Assembly: GCA_013397845.1 (NCBI GenBank)
Contig: VZTG01009298.1
Coordinates: 62,001-126,000, forward strand
Source: Melanocharis versteri
Taxonomy: Eukaryota > Chordata > Aves > Passeriformes > Melanocharitidae
Direction: 5' to 3'
Length of the DNA stretch: 64,000 nt
The position numbers and the translations under genes were made by a program. How positions within the stretch are numbered: position 1 is the stretch's first letter; every line of letters starts with the position of its first letter. The notes under the pieces are model-generated. The model did not search any database. It saw only the letters and a program-made list of their open reading frames with translations, and was not told where the DNA came from. Below are positions 25,001 to 37,300 of the stretch, piece after piece.

Positions 25001-27864
25001 GATGGGCAATGACACACACATACCTCTGCAGAGGAGGCAGGTGAAGGTTTCAGGCTCTGAAAGGCAGGCAGAAAAAGAAAGAGGTATGTACTTGGAAGTG
25101 TCTGATGACTTGCCTGATCAGAGGCTGTATGGACCAGAGGAAGGCAAGCCCAAGTGCCCAAAGAAGAGGTCCAGAAGAAAACAGTGTTGTTAGTTGACCT
25201 GTGCGTAACAGATGCTGAAAGTAATAATGGCTCTACTGTTTGGGTTGAAAATGTGTGTTTAATTGTCCTCTTACTTCTTGAGTGGTGCAGGGGCTCTACC
25301 AGGAATAGCTCCTTCTGTCCTACCTGTATGGAGCCCTGTGTACCTACACCTTGGCTGTGTGTATGGTTATGGTCACTTTCTACAGAGACAGGGGCCTCCT
25401 GCCTCCCTGTCTGATGTGCTGAACCCTACTGGGGTCAAGTAAAGGGAGAAACATCGCAAAAAAGATTTTGTGGGTCCAGTAACAGTCATCTGGCTTTTAA
25501 AGCTTTCCAAGATTTCCTGGAAGCTAGAGAACTGTAATCAACCAAGTCTGAGCACTGGACAAATGCACTGTAGTGTTTGGGTTGGTTTCTTTTTTCTCCC
25601 TCTCTTTTAATTTAAAAATTATTTGTTGGAAGAACAGACTAAATTAAATCAAATTGCCAAAAGACCACAGGGGAGCTCTACAAGGTCTTTCTTAAAATAA
25701 GTATATAAACTTTAGCTCCCATTGGTTGGGCAGCTTTGGAGTCTTTAATCTTTGTTGCTGTTTATTTTTCATAGCTGTCACTCTCTGTAATTCTAATTAT
25801 TGGTTTTGTTAGTGGAGTCATGAAGTGTCCTGCTGGCTCAGAGGCTGATGCATGGGAACCTTAAATTGACTGACTGAGTCGTGACAAGTGCATATCACTC
25901 CAGTCTCCACAAACTCCTCTGCAGGACTTGAAACAGCCTTAACTATTATTTGGCCAGCTGAAAAGGAGACAGTACCAAAATTAATAAAATGTGTTCCAGT
26001 AAAGCAATTTCCTTTGCCTTTCCCTGTCCTACTTTCCTACTTTATTTCACCTTTTGTCCCCTCGGAAGTTAATTTTAAAATTAAGGAATGCATGCTACAT
26101 GATACAGCTTTGGGTTTTTAAGTGAGCCTAGAGCAGAAATCAGAGAGGCAGAGGGAGTTCAGTTTGACCTCAGCACTTGCCAAGCATGGAGCAAGCACAC
26201 AGACACTGTACAGTCACCCAGGTGAGCTGGAGAGGTAGTGTGACATTGCAGATGGCCAAAGGTTGCTGGGTGGACCTGGATCCACCAGCTCAGTAAAATG
26301 TGATCTGCCCTTCCTCTGCAGGCTGTGTCCCTTGCAGTGCACATCAAGACCGTCCAGAGGGTGCTGCTTTTCTGGTAGTTTTGTAAGCTCCATGCAAATA
26401 AAAACATTTCAGATTCCTTTCAGAGTTTCCTTTCTAGAACAGCCTTTTACATTTCCTTGCAAGCTTGCAAGGGGAGGTTGAAGACTAAGTGTGGTGCAAG
26501 CAGAGTAGGAGTTAGATGGGGTCTTCTTGGGATGACATCCTGCATTGCTGACCCAGTAGAGAGGATGAAGGCAGGATGGTGTTGACTTCACGTATGGGGG
26601 TCCAGCAAAACTGCATTGGATGATGGTGACAAAGGGTAAGGGGGTTTGCAACTCAGATGATCACTGGATCACAGCTTCACAGTGACCTTGACATTGATCC
26701 CAGCACAAGTGTGGATGTGCTGTTGACTTAGGAGCCCCACCATTGCTTTCGGCTGTGGAAGGGTTTGGTATGTGCCTGCGTGTTGACTTTTGCAAATGCT
26801 AACAAGTCCCATAGTCTTACAACACTGTCTGCTGCCTGTGTTGATGGTGTGCTGCCAATTTAGGATGCTCCTACTAGTCCAGGAATTAGTACTAGTGTGA
26901 CAGGCATTTAATTATCACATGGAGCTGCCATGACTGCAAGCAGGCAGAGCCAGAGATGTAAATCTCAATGAGTATCTCATCCACGGGCAGTTATTTGCCT
27001 CATGTATCAGTGTGACACATCAAATGCTTTTAAATACTCCATGTACTGATATGTCCGGATGCAAATGAATTCTTGCCTATCTGTACCTCGCCTCTTGGCC
27101 ACAGCATGAAGATATTTGCTAGGCTCAGTCCATCATGCTAAAATTACCTGGGCTGTCCTGGCTGTGTCTCCAGGTACAGCTATTCAGCCCTATGTGAGTA
27201 ACTGTAGCCTGCTCTTTTTGCACTTCACTGCAAGCTTAGTCACTGGCTCCAGCAAACTATCATCCATTCCTGGTACAAGACAGTTTAGCAAAGAGGACTT
27301 TACAACAGCTAATGTCTGCATCCAGCTCACAGTCCTGTGTCAGGACAAGCAAGATCCCACATTTACTCCTGCTCCAGTGGCTGTATGAAATAGGTTTGCT
27401 AGTTATTTTTCAACACTACCAAAGCATTTAGGGATTCTCAAGGACTCTGAGGATTAACCAACAGAATTCTGGATATCTGCAAAGAACTTTTACCTGAGAT
27501 TAGTTATTTTGCTTACTTATGTATTGAACATGAATAGCCCTAGGCAAGCTGTGATGAAGAGCAGGCTGGACAAACAACTAATGCTGCTAATATTGACCCA
27601 GAGCTCCATTTAGCTTTGCAACCCCCTTTAAAAGGAAGCAATCAAAAGAAATCACTGTGAGATCCTGAAGGCTGCTTGTTTGTTTTTTCACATGCTGCTC
27701 AGCTTGGGAGGTGAAAATACCCGTCAGTTTGATTTCCTCTTTCTCAGACGTTGGTAAGTTCTTGATGGCTTTGCATTTTCAGTGCTGGAAGGGCAGTGTT
27801 GAAGTATACCTCCAAGAGGTCATGAAAAACATTCTGGTTAAAGAAAGTTTGGGACACTTTTAAA
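22039..27864. other. Non-coding sequence, no gene seen
   Basis: No gene is supported. Open frames of up to about 119 codons (for example 22294-22653, Lys- and Cys-rich, and 23014-23328) have no family resemblance. The stretch 24248-24280 faintly resembles the unnamed sauropsid repeat wording seen at 39190-39290. Nothing else stands out. Confidence 0.55.
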
Positions 27865-27990
27865 AGGTTTTTTTGTTGTTTGTTTGGTTGTTGTTGGTTT
27901 TTTTTTTTTAATATTATTTTTTTATTATTATTATTGTTTATTTTGCCAGGTCACACTGCTGAGCTTTGTGTTAAGATTTTTTTTTTTAAT
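27865..27990. repeat. T-rich low-complexity tract
   Basis: This has runs of T broken by GTTG and ATTATT units, followed by a second T run at about 27977-27987. It looks like low-complexity DNA. It could be the remains of a retroposon tail, but no element body is recognisable beside it. Confidence 0.7.
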
Positions 27991-30900
27991 AACTGGGCTA
28001 TTCCTACATGTGATTGTCACTCATCACCTCTGGTGATGCACATATTGTCCAGCAGGTAATTTTCCAGTCTGAAATCTACCAAGTGGACTTTGGAAAGCTT
28101 TTGCAGTGTGGTGGTGGGTTTTTTTGTGGTGTTTTCTAGACAATGGTATATAAATGCCATTTCCAAGTGTGACTGCAGTTATTATTCCCAGATGTTACAG
28201 CCCTTTAGTTGTCTAAATATAGCTGTTGGTGAGGAGTTTTAGGCTTTCAGGGCAGAAGGTCAGCTTGAAAGGGACTCAGAGTTGTAAAGTAAGCAATTTC
28301 TGGATTTTCAGCCTTATCAGCTCTCACTTAGAGTGTGATGGGAAAGCCTTTAAGCTGCTTTTGTCAAGCTTGGGAGATAAAACTGGCATTTCTGGGGTCT
28401 ATCTTATAAAAAAAAAATGCTAAGGTGTGTGTCAGTTTGGGTTGCAAGTTCCATTGGCGTAAATTTGTCCCATTGTATTGACATTGTAGAGCTAATGTGA
28501 TTTCCTCTGTATAGTCCTGGCAGCATCAGTGTAAGAATTTTAACTTTAAATGGGAAATATCAGAAATACAGTCACCTCCCCATCTTGCCATGTAGGGAAG
28601 GAGCAAGTGAAGAGATAATGCCTTCTTTGGAGCCAGAGCATTGATATCCTTCATTTGAAGAAAGAAGCCTAGGTTGACGTGGGGTCAGCAGCAGAACTTT
28701 GGATTTTAGTGAGTCTGAGGGAAAGCTACATTGATTCTGATGAGCTGCAGCTTGATCGTGTGTCACACTTCGATATTTATGTACTGAATACTGAATACTG
28801 TATTATGTACTTCAATACTATGTACTTTGTTTAATGGCAACTATTGTCCTTTTCCCATCATGACTGTCATGCAGCCATCTGGGTTAGCTAGGCTTGCACC
28901 TTTTATGTGTCATAAAAAATGTGCATAGTGTAGTTTGATATGCTGGAGCACAATAAAAAGGTATGTGCAGTGAACAGAACTGTAGGAAAAATGGGTTGTG
29001 ATCTTGTTGTTAAAGAAGGCAGTGAATGTGTGGAAAAGGCCCTAGTCTTGGCCAAAGACCTCATTCTGACTCCTACATTAGAAGAGCACTGACTTTGTAC
29101 TTCTTATGTATGTTATTAAATCTGAACCTGTGCTTTCATTTTACCCTTTCTTGTCTCATCTGCTTTTCAGGATTCTTTTTTCTTTCTCATTTAGTCGTCA
29201 TTTTCTAGTTTATTTTGAAATCTCTTTTCGTAGAACTGTAACTGGACACTTCCTACCTGACCCTACCTCTTCCTCTTGCATCTCCCTGTGAAACAAGGAA
29301 ACTTTTCACCTATAAACCAAGAAGAGTTAGCCAGGAGCATCTGGCAGAATCACATACTTTTCAGTCAAAAGGTTATGACAAACTTTCTATTTTCTACAGA
29401 AAGTACGCATTTTTCATATGCTCTAAAAATTTCATTTACTCAAGGATCTGACTTCTGCAGAAAAAGAATTCTGACAAAGTTTTTCAACCACCCCTAATTT
29501 TTCTTCATCAGGAATTTTCAAGCAGTCCTAATTTTGGAGGAGGATTTTATTTTCTCCTCCACCATTTCTCTTTCTACAGCCTCTTGAGCAAAATAAGATC
29601 CCTATAAACATCTGAGCACTAGATGAACTTTCCAACCTATGGTATTTGAGTGGATTAAAAATAAGGTGAAATAAGTTTGCTGGTGCCCTATTTTTGACAA
29701 CCCTGGCTTCTTTTATAGGTCAGTAAAAGCCTTGTTATATGTTTGTAGAGTCAGCAGAAAAAGCTGGCTTTCCTCATAGCCTGAACCAGTGCAATCATGA
29801 AGCTTTCTGAAGTCACTGAGATAAAGACCAGGCCCTGAGACAGAGCACAAAAAATACACTTAAATGCACAGCTCTGGCCCTTGGATACATCAAAATATTT
29901 TTAACAAAGTGGTAGAGGGGAAAATATAGAGTCCTGCACCTCCATCCAGACCACACCAGACACCCCAGCATAGCTCTTGGCTGTAAATGCTGCTGTCAGG
30001 GATGAATTCTGGTGTGTTCCCATCACAGCAGAACATGCAGCACCCACGTCTGAAGCCCAGCCAGTGAGGCCACCTGAGAAGTGTGCCAGGCTGGGGAATG
30101 AGGAAAGGCTGTACAGCTCTTTCTCCACAACAGAAGGCAAGGTTCTTCCACCCCTTCTCTGCCTGCGAGCTGTCAAAAGGTATCTAAATGTGTGAATATT
30201 TTTAGGTCAGTAGCTTCCTTCTAGCTGGTATCTAAGGACCACAGGTTTGATCACAGTGTGGGATATGCTTGTAATACTTGCAGGGTATTGTGTTGTTTTC
30301 AGTCTGTCTCTCTTTATCTTGCTTGAACAGCTTAATCTGGTTTCACCATGTTTCTTTTTCCAGCCTGGGCTTTTTCTTGCTTGCGGAGTATTGTTGCTCA
30401 GGGGGGCTGGTAGGGGAATAAAACCCAAGCTGGAGAAATATGTATAGTCTATTTTAAATAGACTTACTCCCTGGGAGAAAATCAGTCACTAGTCAGTAAA
30501 AACAGTTTCTAGGGTACACAAGATGAAAAGAATTTCTCTGTGAGAAGATTTCTGGTAATTTAATTACTACTAACTACCATCCAGCACTGCTAGCGGAAAT
30601 GGTTGTAGTTTTCAGCTGACTTGCTGTAAAGACTGAATGGGGCATGATGGTAAATTTAATATATTCTGCCTTAGTGATTAGCATTTGTGTTCAACTTTGC
30701 AGCCTTTAATGGGAGCTCTGTGACTGTGTGCTCTCTAGTAGCACTGGTTTCCATGACAGCTCCTGTGTCAACTATTTTTCACACATGCTTTATGACTTAT
30801 TGTACAGCACGTGTTGTTTAGTTTCACAGTCCATGCTACAGTTTTCAGGAAACCTGTGACTCTTTAACATCTACATTGCAAGAAGCAATCGCCAGCCATG

Positions 30901-31272
30901 AGGAGTGAGAGAACAATGAGCAATCCATATAGGAAAGGTGGGGAAAGCATGCTGGTATGTTAAAAATTTGGATTTGTCACACCAGAATACAGCTGGCAGG
31001 AGTGACAGGCTCAGGAGCATGTGTGAGGCCTTGGACTGGAAGGAGCTGATTGTTTGCTGCTGCTTTGGGAAGTCTCCAGCATGAGATTTTGAATTTCTGT
31101 CACATTCTCTGAACCCCTTGTCTAGCACTGCCTGAGGCTCTCTCTTGTGCATGCCTTCTTTGTTCCCATGCCCTGTGTGTCCTCTATGAAAAGCTTCTCA
31201 CTCATGCCAGAAAGACATTTCTAAAATTACCGAGGAGGAATTGTGCCAGGCGGGTACTTCTATGCATGCGTG
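27991..31272. other. Non-coding sequence, no gene seen
   Basis: No gene is supported. A perfect MEF2-consensus string CTAAATATAG lies at 28213-28222. A palindromic E-box CACGTG occurs near 30809. The stretch 29360-29530 is AT-rich with a TTTTCA/TGAAAA-like texture similar to 45940-46210 and may be a decayed repeat. Confidence 0.5.
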
Positions 31273-31314
31273 TGAGTCTTTCTGGGTGAGTCTTGCTGGG
31301 TGAGTCTTGCTGCC
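31273..31314. repeat. 14-bp tandem repeat, three copies
   Basis: TGAGTCTTTCTGGG (31273-31286), TGAGTCTTGCTGGG (31287-31300) and a third, slightly changed copy (31301-31314) are head to tail. This is a small minisatellite. It lies at the left edge of a GC-richer stretch (31300-31530) that has long overlapping frames but no recognisable protein. Confidence 0.85.
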
Positions 31315-31834
31315 CCAGATGAGTTCTCACCATGCCCATACTGGGAAACCTCTCCTGGGAGCAGGAAGGAGCCCAGCCGTGCTCCTCTTCCCCTCAGCAC
31401 ATGGGCTGCAGCTTCTTCTGGGGGGTTCTCCTGCTGAGAGCCTCCCCCTGAGCCCATGGCAGGTGGGTCTGGTGGAGCACATGGCTGCATCTCTGGCAGA
31501 GGCTGCCTTGGAGACTGTCAGGGTCTGAGCAGGGCACAGGCTGTGCTGTGTCATCATAGCTGAGCACATCAATTGCTCTCCAAGGATGACGTACCAGAGG
31601 ATGGAGGTCAATGAGAATTTGCCTCAACAGAATCTGAGGAAAGTAAAAAGGCAAGCCTGCAATAAGGCAGTGAGCCCGGGATGCGTGTACGTGCTCTGCA
31701 TGAAATAGAGCAACCAGAATTGGAAGCTGTCCTTTGGCCAAGTCCCTCAGAAAGGAGCTTTCCAGAGGGCTGTGATGTGCAGTGGCCCTTGCTAGGTTGG
31801 AAGGGAAAGCCTGCCTCTGACTGCTGCCTCCCTC
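31315..31834. other. GC-richer non-coding stretch
   Basis: Overlapping frames of 73-115 codons run on both strands of 31300-31741. They shadow each other and show no conserved motif, so they are put down to higher GC. No promoter or repeat is recognisable. Confidence 0.5.
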
Positions 31835-31980
31835 AAGTAGCGCCCGACAATTAATTCTGCGGCAGGAAATAGGTGGGAGATTAACAAAGGGTTTGTTGCT
31901 AAGCGGATTGTGTGGCCCCGTCAGAAGGAGCTGTAATTCCCACCCAGCCCGATTATTTTTGCCATGGACTAGCCCTGTTA
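31835..31980. promoter_or_regulatory. Candidate conserved non-coding block
   Basis: Several CpGs survive in a CpG-poor neighbourhood, mixed with homeodomain-like AT cores: TAGCGCCCGACAATTAATTC (31838-31857), CTGCGGCAGG, GCTAAGCGGATTG and GCCCGATTATTTTTGCC. This mix is typical of constrained non-coding sequence. The call rests on texture alone. Confidence 0.25.
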
Positions 31981-33479
31981 CTTGCTTCCCCTTTCAAAGA
32001 AGGTTAACACCTTCAAAAATTCGGAACTTGCTAGAGACTTGGAGTCTGCTGGAGAGAGTGGTTTCCGCCTCCCATGGGGATTTCTGCACAGTGTTAGGAG
32101 TTGGCAGAGTTCAAAGTTGGAAGGGATCCTGGTCTTTAGACTGAGAGGGGGACAAAGACAACTGACAAAGAGCAGCATTCCAGCCAGGGATGGGCTCATT
32201 TGTCATCTGCCAGGTACCTATTAGATCTTGCAGTCCCTGGGAGAAAATTTGTTAAAAAATGAAAAGCTTTCTAGTGTCTGAAGATCAGTGGAGCCTGGTG
32301 CAGGAGGTTTTGCCTGACCGACTACAGATAACTTAAAAATGTAGAATTTGCAACATAAATCACTTAAAACCCAAGAGCCAGTCAGAAACTGTTTTGTACC
32401 CAAAACTGTGTCCTATCCCGCAGCCATAAAAGCCTCGGTTTTGTGTTCCCCAACTTCCATGCTGCCAGACTTGCTGCTGGCCCAGCACCAGAGGAGAGGT
32501 GCAGATTCTGTGACAACTGTTTGTGGTTAAACATGGTCACTGTGATGTCCTGGGTCTTCCAGTGAGCCTGCAGCCCGTGCTGTCTCTGGCTCCATGAGAA
32601 ATCCATGCCCTCCTGTTAAACTTTTATCCCAGGTTTGGAGAGCCTGAGGGTAAAATGAGTCCCATAGGCACTGGAATTCATGTAACTTAAGCTAAATCTT
32701 CTTAAAATGTGAAATGTGGTCAGAGCCCCGCTCCTTATGCTTCATTTCGCTGTGTCTTATCCACTTGGCAGTTGGCATTGCAGTCACAAACTGTATGTGG
32801 CAGACTCTCCTGGACAGATAGACCAGGGAAACTCTATTCATCATTCCTGCTCTCAGGTTGGGAGCCCAAAATCATGTGTGGCTGCAGTTCCATCCAGACA
32901 GAGCTGTTTATTTTTGAAGCAGCTGGGAGATGCTGTGAGAGAGGTGGGTAAAATTCAGCTGGGATTATTTTTAATACCATGTGTGTAGAGGGAAACTCAG
33001 AGTTCCATTTGATTAGAGCTGCTTTTCCCATTCCAAATATGTTTGCTTATATTGCATGAAGTCCTGCCATTTTCTGTACCTTCCCATCCATTTCCACTCT
33101 CCTCTTTTGGCTGCCCCTCAAAATGCTCAGTTTGAGGCCAGGACCTTGTGGCAGGTGATGCAATGTGCCTGCTCAGCAGGAGGACCCAGCCCCGCTCCCC
33201 TCCACACTCTTGTGAGCTATCTTTATGGCTTGTTCCCCATCTGCCGCGCGGGATGAAATCTGCCTTCTAGCAGGTAATTCATCATTGTACTTGGTGACAA
33301 CACAAAACTCTCCTGTTGAGGTATCTGAGTGTGTCCCCTGGCTGAGATACCTCTTCACACAAAGCGTGGGGAATTAAGCTGTGTTACAGTATTTATGCTG
33401 GGCTCTAGCTTTGCTCTGGACACTGCCAGGCTCCAGAGTCAGTAAGCGTGGAGTCAGCAAGTGGGCTGTGCTGAACAGT
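31981..33479. other. Non-coding sequence, no gene seen
   Basis: Short overlapping frames on both strands (60-90 codons) carry no recognisable domain. I see no RNA gene, and no interspersed repeat clear enough to call. Confidence 0.55.
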
Positions 33480-33645
33480 GGAGGACCTACATTTGCCTCC
33501 TCACTCTGCCTCTGGCCTGTGCAGGATTTGGGTTGACTCACTTTGGCTACTCTTGGCCTTTGGTTCTCCAGCTGTAGAGTGAGACTGACAACACTACCCT
33601 GCCTCTTCAGGATGCTGAGGAGATAAAGGCATTAATGCTGGCATT
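33480..33645 (+). mobile_element. MIR / CORE-SINE copy
   Basis: The order of blocks follows MIR: 'ctctgcctctggcctg', then GGGTTGACTCAC (the 'gtgacctTGGGcaagtcac' region), then TTGGCCTTTGGTTCTCCAGC (33553-33572, the 'cctcagtttccccatctg' core), TAGAGTGAGACTGACAACAC (33575-33594), and finally a 'gagga..aaa..attaatg' tail. MIR is a tRNA-derived SINE of ancient amniote age. This copy is well diverged and inert. The 5' limit is uncertain and could begin up to 50 bp earlier. Confidence 0.75.
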
Positions 33646-33795
33646 GCTTGCTATTACTTGCTATACTTACTATTGAGGAAAGCCAAGTAAATAGTAGTTG
33701 GGAGTTGATGGACAGCCAGATTTTCCCTTCACTCACACCTCCACCTTCTGAAACCACTGGGATGTCACCACAACCTGATACTTGTAAGCCCTTGA

Positions 33796-33824
33796 CTGTG
33801 TGTGTATGTATGTGCGTGTGTGTG
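33796..33824 (+). repeat. Short (TG)n microsatellite
   Basis: TG repeats interrupted by TATG and CG steps, about 28 bp in all. The alternating purine-pyrimidine tract is mildly Z-DNA-prone. Confidence 0.85.
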
Positions 33825-36262
33825 ACACCACAGCATCTCTCTAACTGGATTCAAACCAGATGTTGAGATGACAATTTGATCCCCTCCTGCTCTGGCTGAG
33901 CTGAGTGGGTGGAATCTGGGCTGTAGCTCACAGTGGAGTGTCCAGCCAAGAATCTCCAGGCCTTTCTCTGACATAACAGGACCCCCTGGAAGTTTGGGAA
34001 ATGTTGCTGTATCAATGTGCAGCTGGAGAAGCCAAAGCCTGTGAAGCAGAGCAGGCGTGCTCCGAACTGGACAAGCTGGAGCATGATCTGTAAGCCTCTT
34101 TCCTGGCCTGACCACCAGATGGAGACGTCCTTCCCAGAGTTGTGAAAAACGCAGGTATTAATGAAAATACGTTTCCCACTGGTTTCTCAAGGATCTGCCA
34201 GTGAAAGTGCAGACATTCTTCCCAGTGGTTTCACAACGAGTCAGATCTGGACAGTGGTATGGGGAAGGGGTTCTTGGTTTAGTAACAGGTTATAAGGAGC
34301 AGCTTTTAGGAGAATTCCTCATTTTGAGCTGTCTCCATTTACTAAGCACCCTCTCTCCCAAGTGTAGGACAAGTACAGTAGCTTGGCTCAAAGATCCTGA
34401 ACATCTCACTTGCTACTGCTTAAGGATGCTCTGCAAGTCACAAGTTGCCCAGAGATGACCACGCTTGCAACAGCACTTGTGCAGCTCTAACAGAGTGCAC
34501 ATACTCTGTGGCACAGGATTGATGACATGTCCAAGGCCCAGAACAGCTCGTTTTCAGCCAGGTCCATCCTGCAGTTTGCTTCACTCTGCCTCAGAATCAA
34601 GGATCATAAATATGGATTTGTCTCTGCCCCGATACTTAATTTTGCTTAAGCACGAATTGTTGTGTTCAGAGAGGGGAAAAAGGAGGCAAAAGTGTTGCTT
34701 TGTGACTTCAGCTGTGCCTGGTGGCTATTGTATCTCACTACTTCAATATACATTTGACCTTGCTTCTTCTTCCTGGGCTCATTCTTCAAGTAGAAGGATA
34801 TTAATAACTTTGACTTCAATCCAGTTCTCCCTTCCCCCTTTCCCTCCTTTTTCCTAAGAACTGACAATGAGATCAGACAAAAACTTTGAATCAGTGTCCA
34901 GTCATACACTGGTATGTCTGTCGCTAATGTTTTTCAGAGCTTCAAGCTGAGATGGTTGAAGTTGCTCTGAGTCACTGCAAGAGGATCTGCAGCTCTGATC
35001 CTTTGAGGAGCAAATGCTGGAGGTGCTTTGCCTCTTGAAGCCCTACAGTAAGCAGTGGTTAATGTGCAAATTCTGTCAGTTCCTATGGACGGTGAATCTT
35101 TTGGGCACTGAATGACAGATAAAGTACGCAAGATACAGGTTAGCTAAACCCCACAGCTAGCTGACCTGTGGCATGCTGGGGTCCAGTTCTGAGTACTGTT
35201 ATCCCACAGAGGAATTGTAACAAGTGTATGGGCTTCAAGACCTGACTGGCTACGCACCCAGTACCTACACCTCATTCTACAGAAACCAGAAAAATAAATG
35301 TATTTGCTCCAGCAGTACACATCCCAAGGTCTTATACATCCTTTGAAGTACAGAAGGTGCAGGACACACAGTTTTGCTGTCCTGATCTCATCCAGATCAG
35401 GGTGCAGGCACTTGACTGTGCCTCACTGCATACACACATTGCCAGCCACCAGATTCAACACAGCCTGTTCCCTGTCATGAAGGGACAAAGTGTGAGTGAA
35501 TAAAGCAAGTGAGGGACAGAAAAGGTTGGGAAGGTGCTGGTTTAGGGAATAAAAGCATTCAGGAATGTGTTTGGGTTTTAGCATTAATTTTGCTCTTAAG
35601 ACAAGGAGAGACTTCTCTAAAAGTGATGTCTGAGAGCTGAGATTAGGGATCAGGGGCCATGCAGGCCATTTGCCTAGCCAGAGGTGAATGGGTGTTAGTG
35701 GAGGCACACACAGTATCCCACAGGGCTGGGTCACTGCCAGTGTGGAGCTTGCTTTCACTGACGTGTTAGCTGGAGATCCTTTAAAGTCATTGGCATGTGA
35801 ATGTGATGGAGACCCCAGCACCAAATCTCTCCTACTAGTTATCTTTTTACTGTATTCTCATGAAGGGTGGATTTGTCAAAGAGGAGATGGCTCAAGGGGC
35901 TGCAGCTGTCCCCTCTCCCAGCTCTCTAGACTTATTAATGCAATGCTCATCCTGGAAGACCAGTCATACAGTAGCATACTTTCCCCATGGCCAACTAAAG
36001 ACAGAACACATGCTCAAAATATCTATACTTCTCCTTTCTTGGAAATGGTGTATAACTCACAGCCTTAAAATACTAGCTGGAAAGTTGTTCAGGTTTTTTT
36101 CCCCCTATTTTTTTTTTCCTGTTGACAATGCCCATTGGCAAAAGTCCATCAAATAACAGATGAGGTGATGAATGCAGCTGGAGTTCAGCTCTAGGACTTA
36201 AGTTCCCCCGTGTTTGCCTTTGGGTCCTAGGGGTACATGCATGTCTGTAGGAGGAGTAATAT
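33825..36262. other. Non-coding sequence, no gene seen
   Basis: No gene is supported; frames of up to 133 codons (35423-35824 minus, 35688-36068 plus) overlap each other and have no motifs. A CTCF-like string TGACCACCAGATGGAGAC lies at 34109-34126. A short T run occurs near 36095-36118. Confidence 0.5.
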
Positions 36263-36330
36263 TCTATAGAAGTAGTAATATCTCCCCAGCTTCTGAGGGG
36301 TCTCAAAGTGCTTTGAAGCCTGCACATAAC
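36263..36330 (-). mobile_element. Probable MIR-like SINE fragment
   Basis: On the plus strand the segment 36272-36320 reads like the reversed 3' part of the sauropsid MIR-like element. It has a 'taatatctc' start and then GGTCTCAAAGTGCTTTGAAG (36299-36318). The fragment is short and diverged. Confidence 0.45.
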
Positions 36331-37082
36331 AGAAAACTATTATGTTCAGGAATTACTTTCACATTACTTTTACTGTTGAAAGGCAGCCCCACCACTGGGA
36401 CACAGCAGGGCAGCCTATTTATTGTCAAGGTTGTGCGGCAAAGCAGGGTACAAAGGGAACTGAATCACCAGCAGGAATGTGGAATGGACTAGACAGCACT
36501 TCCCTAATCATTACATGGCCAGGATATCAGTGTTGGTGTCATGCTACTCACATGTGTCAAAACAAGTGCTTAAGACTTTATTGGCCAAAAGAAGGTGCTT
36601 GAGGTGGTACAAATCCCCAAATGTTAAGCAGGATCATGTCAGTTTGAAGAGGAATGGGGTTTTGCTCTTGGTCTGTGATACAGTTGGGGCACTTTAGCTT
36701 TGCAAGAAGAATTATTCAGAAATTATCTGGGAAAACACTCTTGCTGCTCAGATCTCCTCAGATCCCAGCACATCCATATTGGACATTTCCAGAAATGAGG
36801 TCATGTGGAAGACATGAAGAGATGTGAATATGCAGTGTCCTGGTCCAGCGAGGCTGCAGATTTTTTTATTGTCTTCTCTTAATTTCTAAATAGGACTTTC
36901 CAAATGTCATAAAATTCTGGGTTACTGACAATGTTCTCAAATCTCCTTTTATTAAGCTCAAAATCCAAGAGAGGGCATACTAGAACTTGACAGTATGACA
37001 GAGTGCCTCCCTAAGGTCCTGCCTGCTGAGGAGGAACTAAATCACTAGAGAAAAAGACTTTGTGACTGAGGCTTTAGGAGTA
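36331..37082. other. Non-coding sequence between two MIR copies
   Basis: No gene or other repeat is visible. The 72-92 codon plus-strand frames overlap each other and show no domain. Confidence 0.55.
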
Positions 37083-37300
37083 AGGAAGGAGTCATGGTCA
37101 GACCAGTAGAAGAGAGGGACTGGAGCCCTGAGTTCAGTGCTCAAAGAGCTTTGCTCCTGACCTCTGAGGTGGCTTTGAGCAAGTCGCCTGTCTTTCATTC
37201 TGCCTCATGTGTCCCCCCATCCCAAAATATTAATGACTTCATCTCTAAAATGTTTTGAGATTGAAGTATGATCTGAGTATTGTTATTCTCTTGCTGGTGG
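37083..37300 (+). mobile_element. MIR / CORE-SINE copy, near full length
   Basis: Ordered MIR-like blocks are readable. A head '..gactggagccctgagttcagtgc' is followed by GGCTTTGAGCAAGTCGCCTG (37171-37190), matching 'gtgaccttgggcaagtcact', and then TCTGCCTCATGTGTCCCCCC (37199-37218), matching 'ctgtgcctcagtttccccatc'. Next come ATCTCTAAAATG and finally TTTTGAGATTGAAG with ATTGTTATT, matching the 'ctttgagat...attattatt' tail. Five blocks in order make this the clearest SINE in the window. It is an old, transcriptionally inert copy. Confidence 0.82.

Noticed and set aside
31327..31741. 94- and 115-codon minus-strand frames
   Set aside because: They overlap in two phases with an opposing plus frame and show no motif; GC content explains the length.
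33796..33824. TG tract as a notable Z-DNA element
   Set aside because: It is short and interrupted, and such tracts are common in vertebrate DNA.
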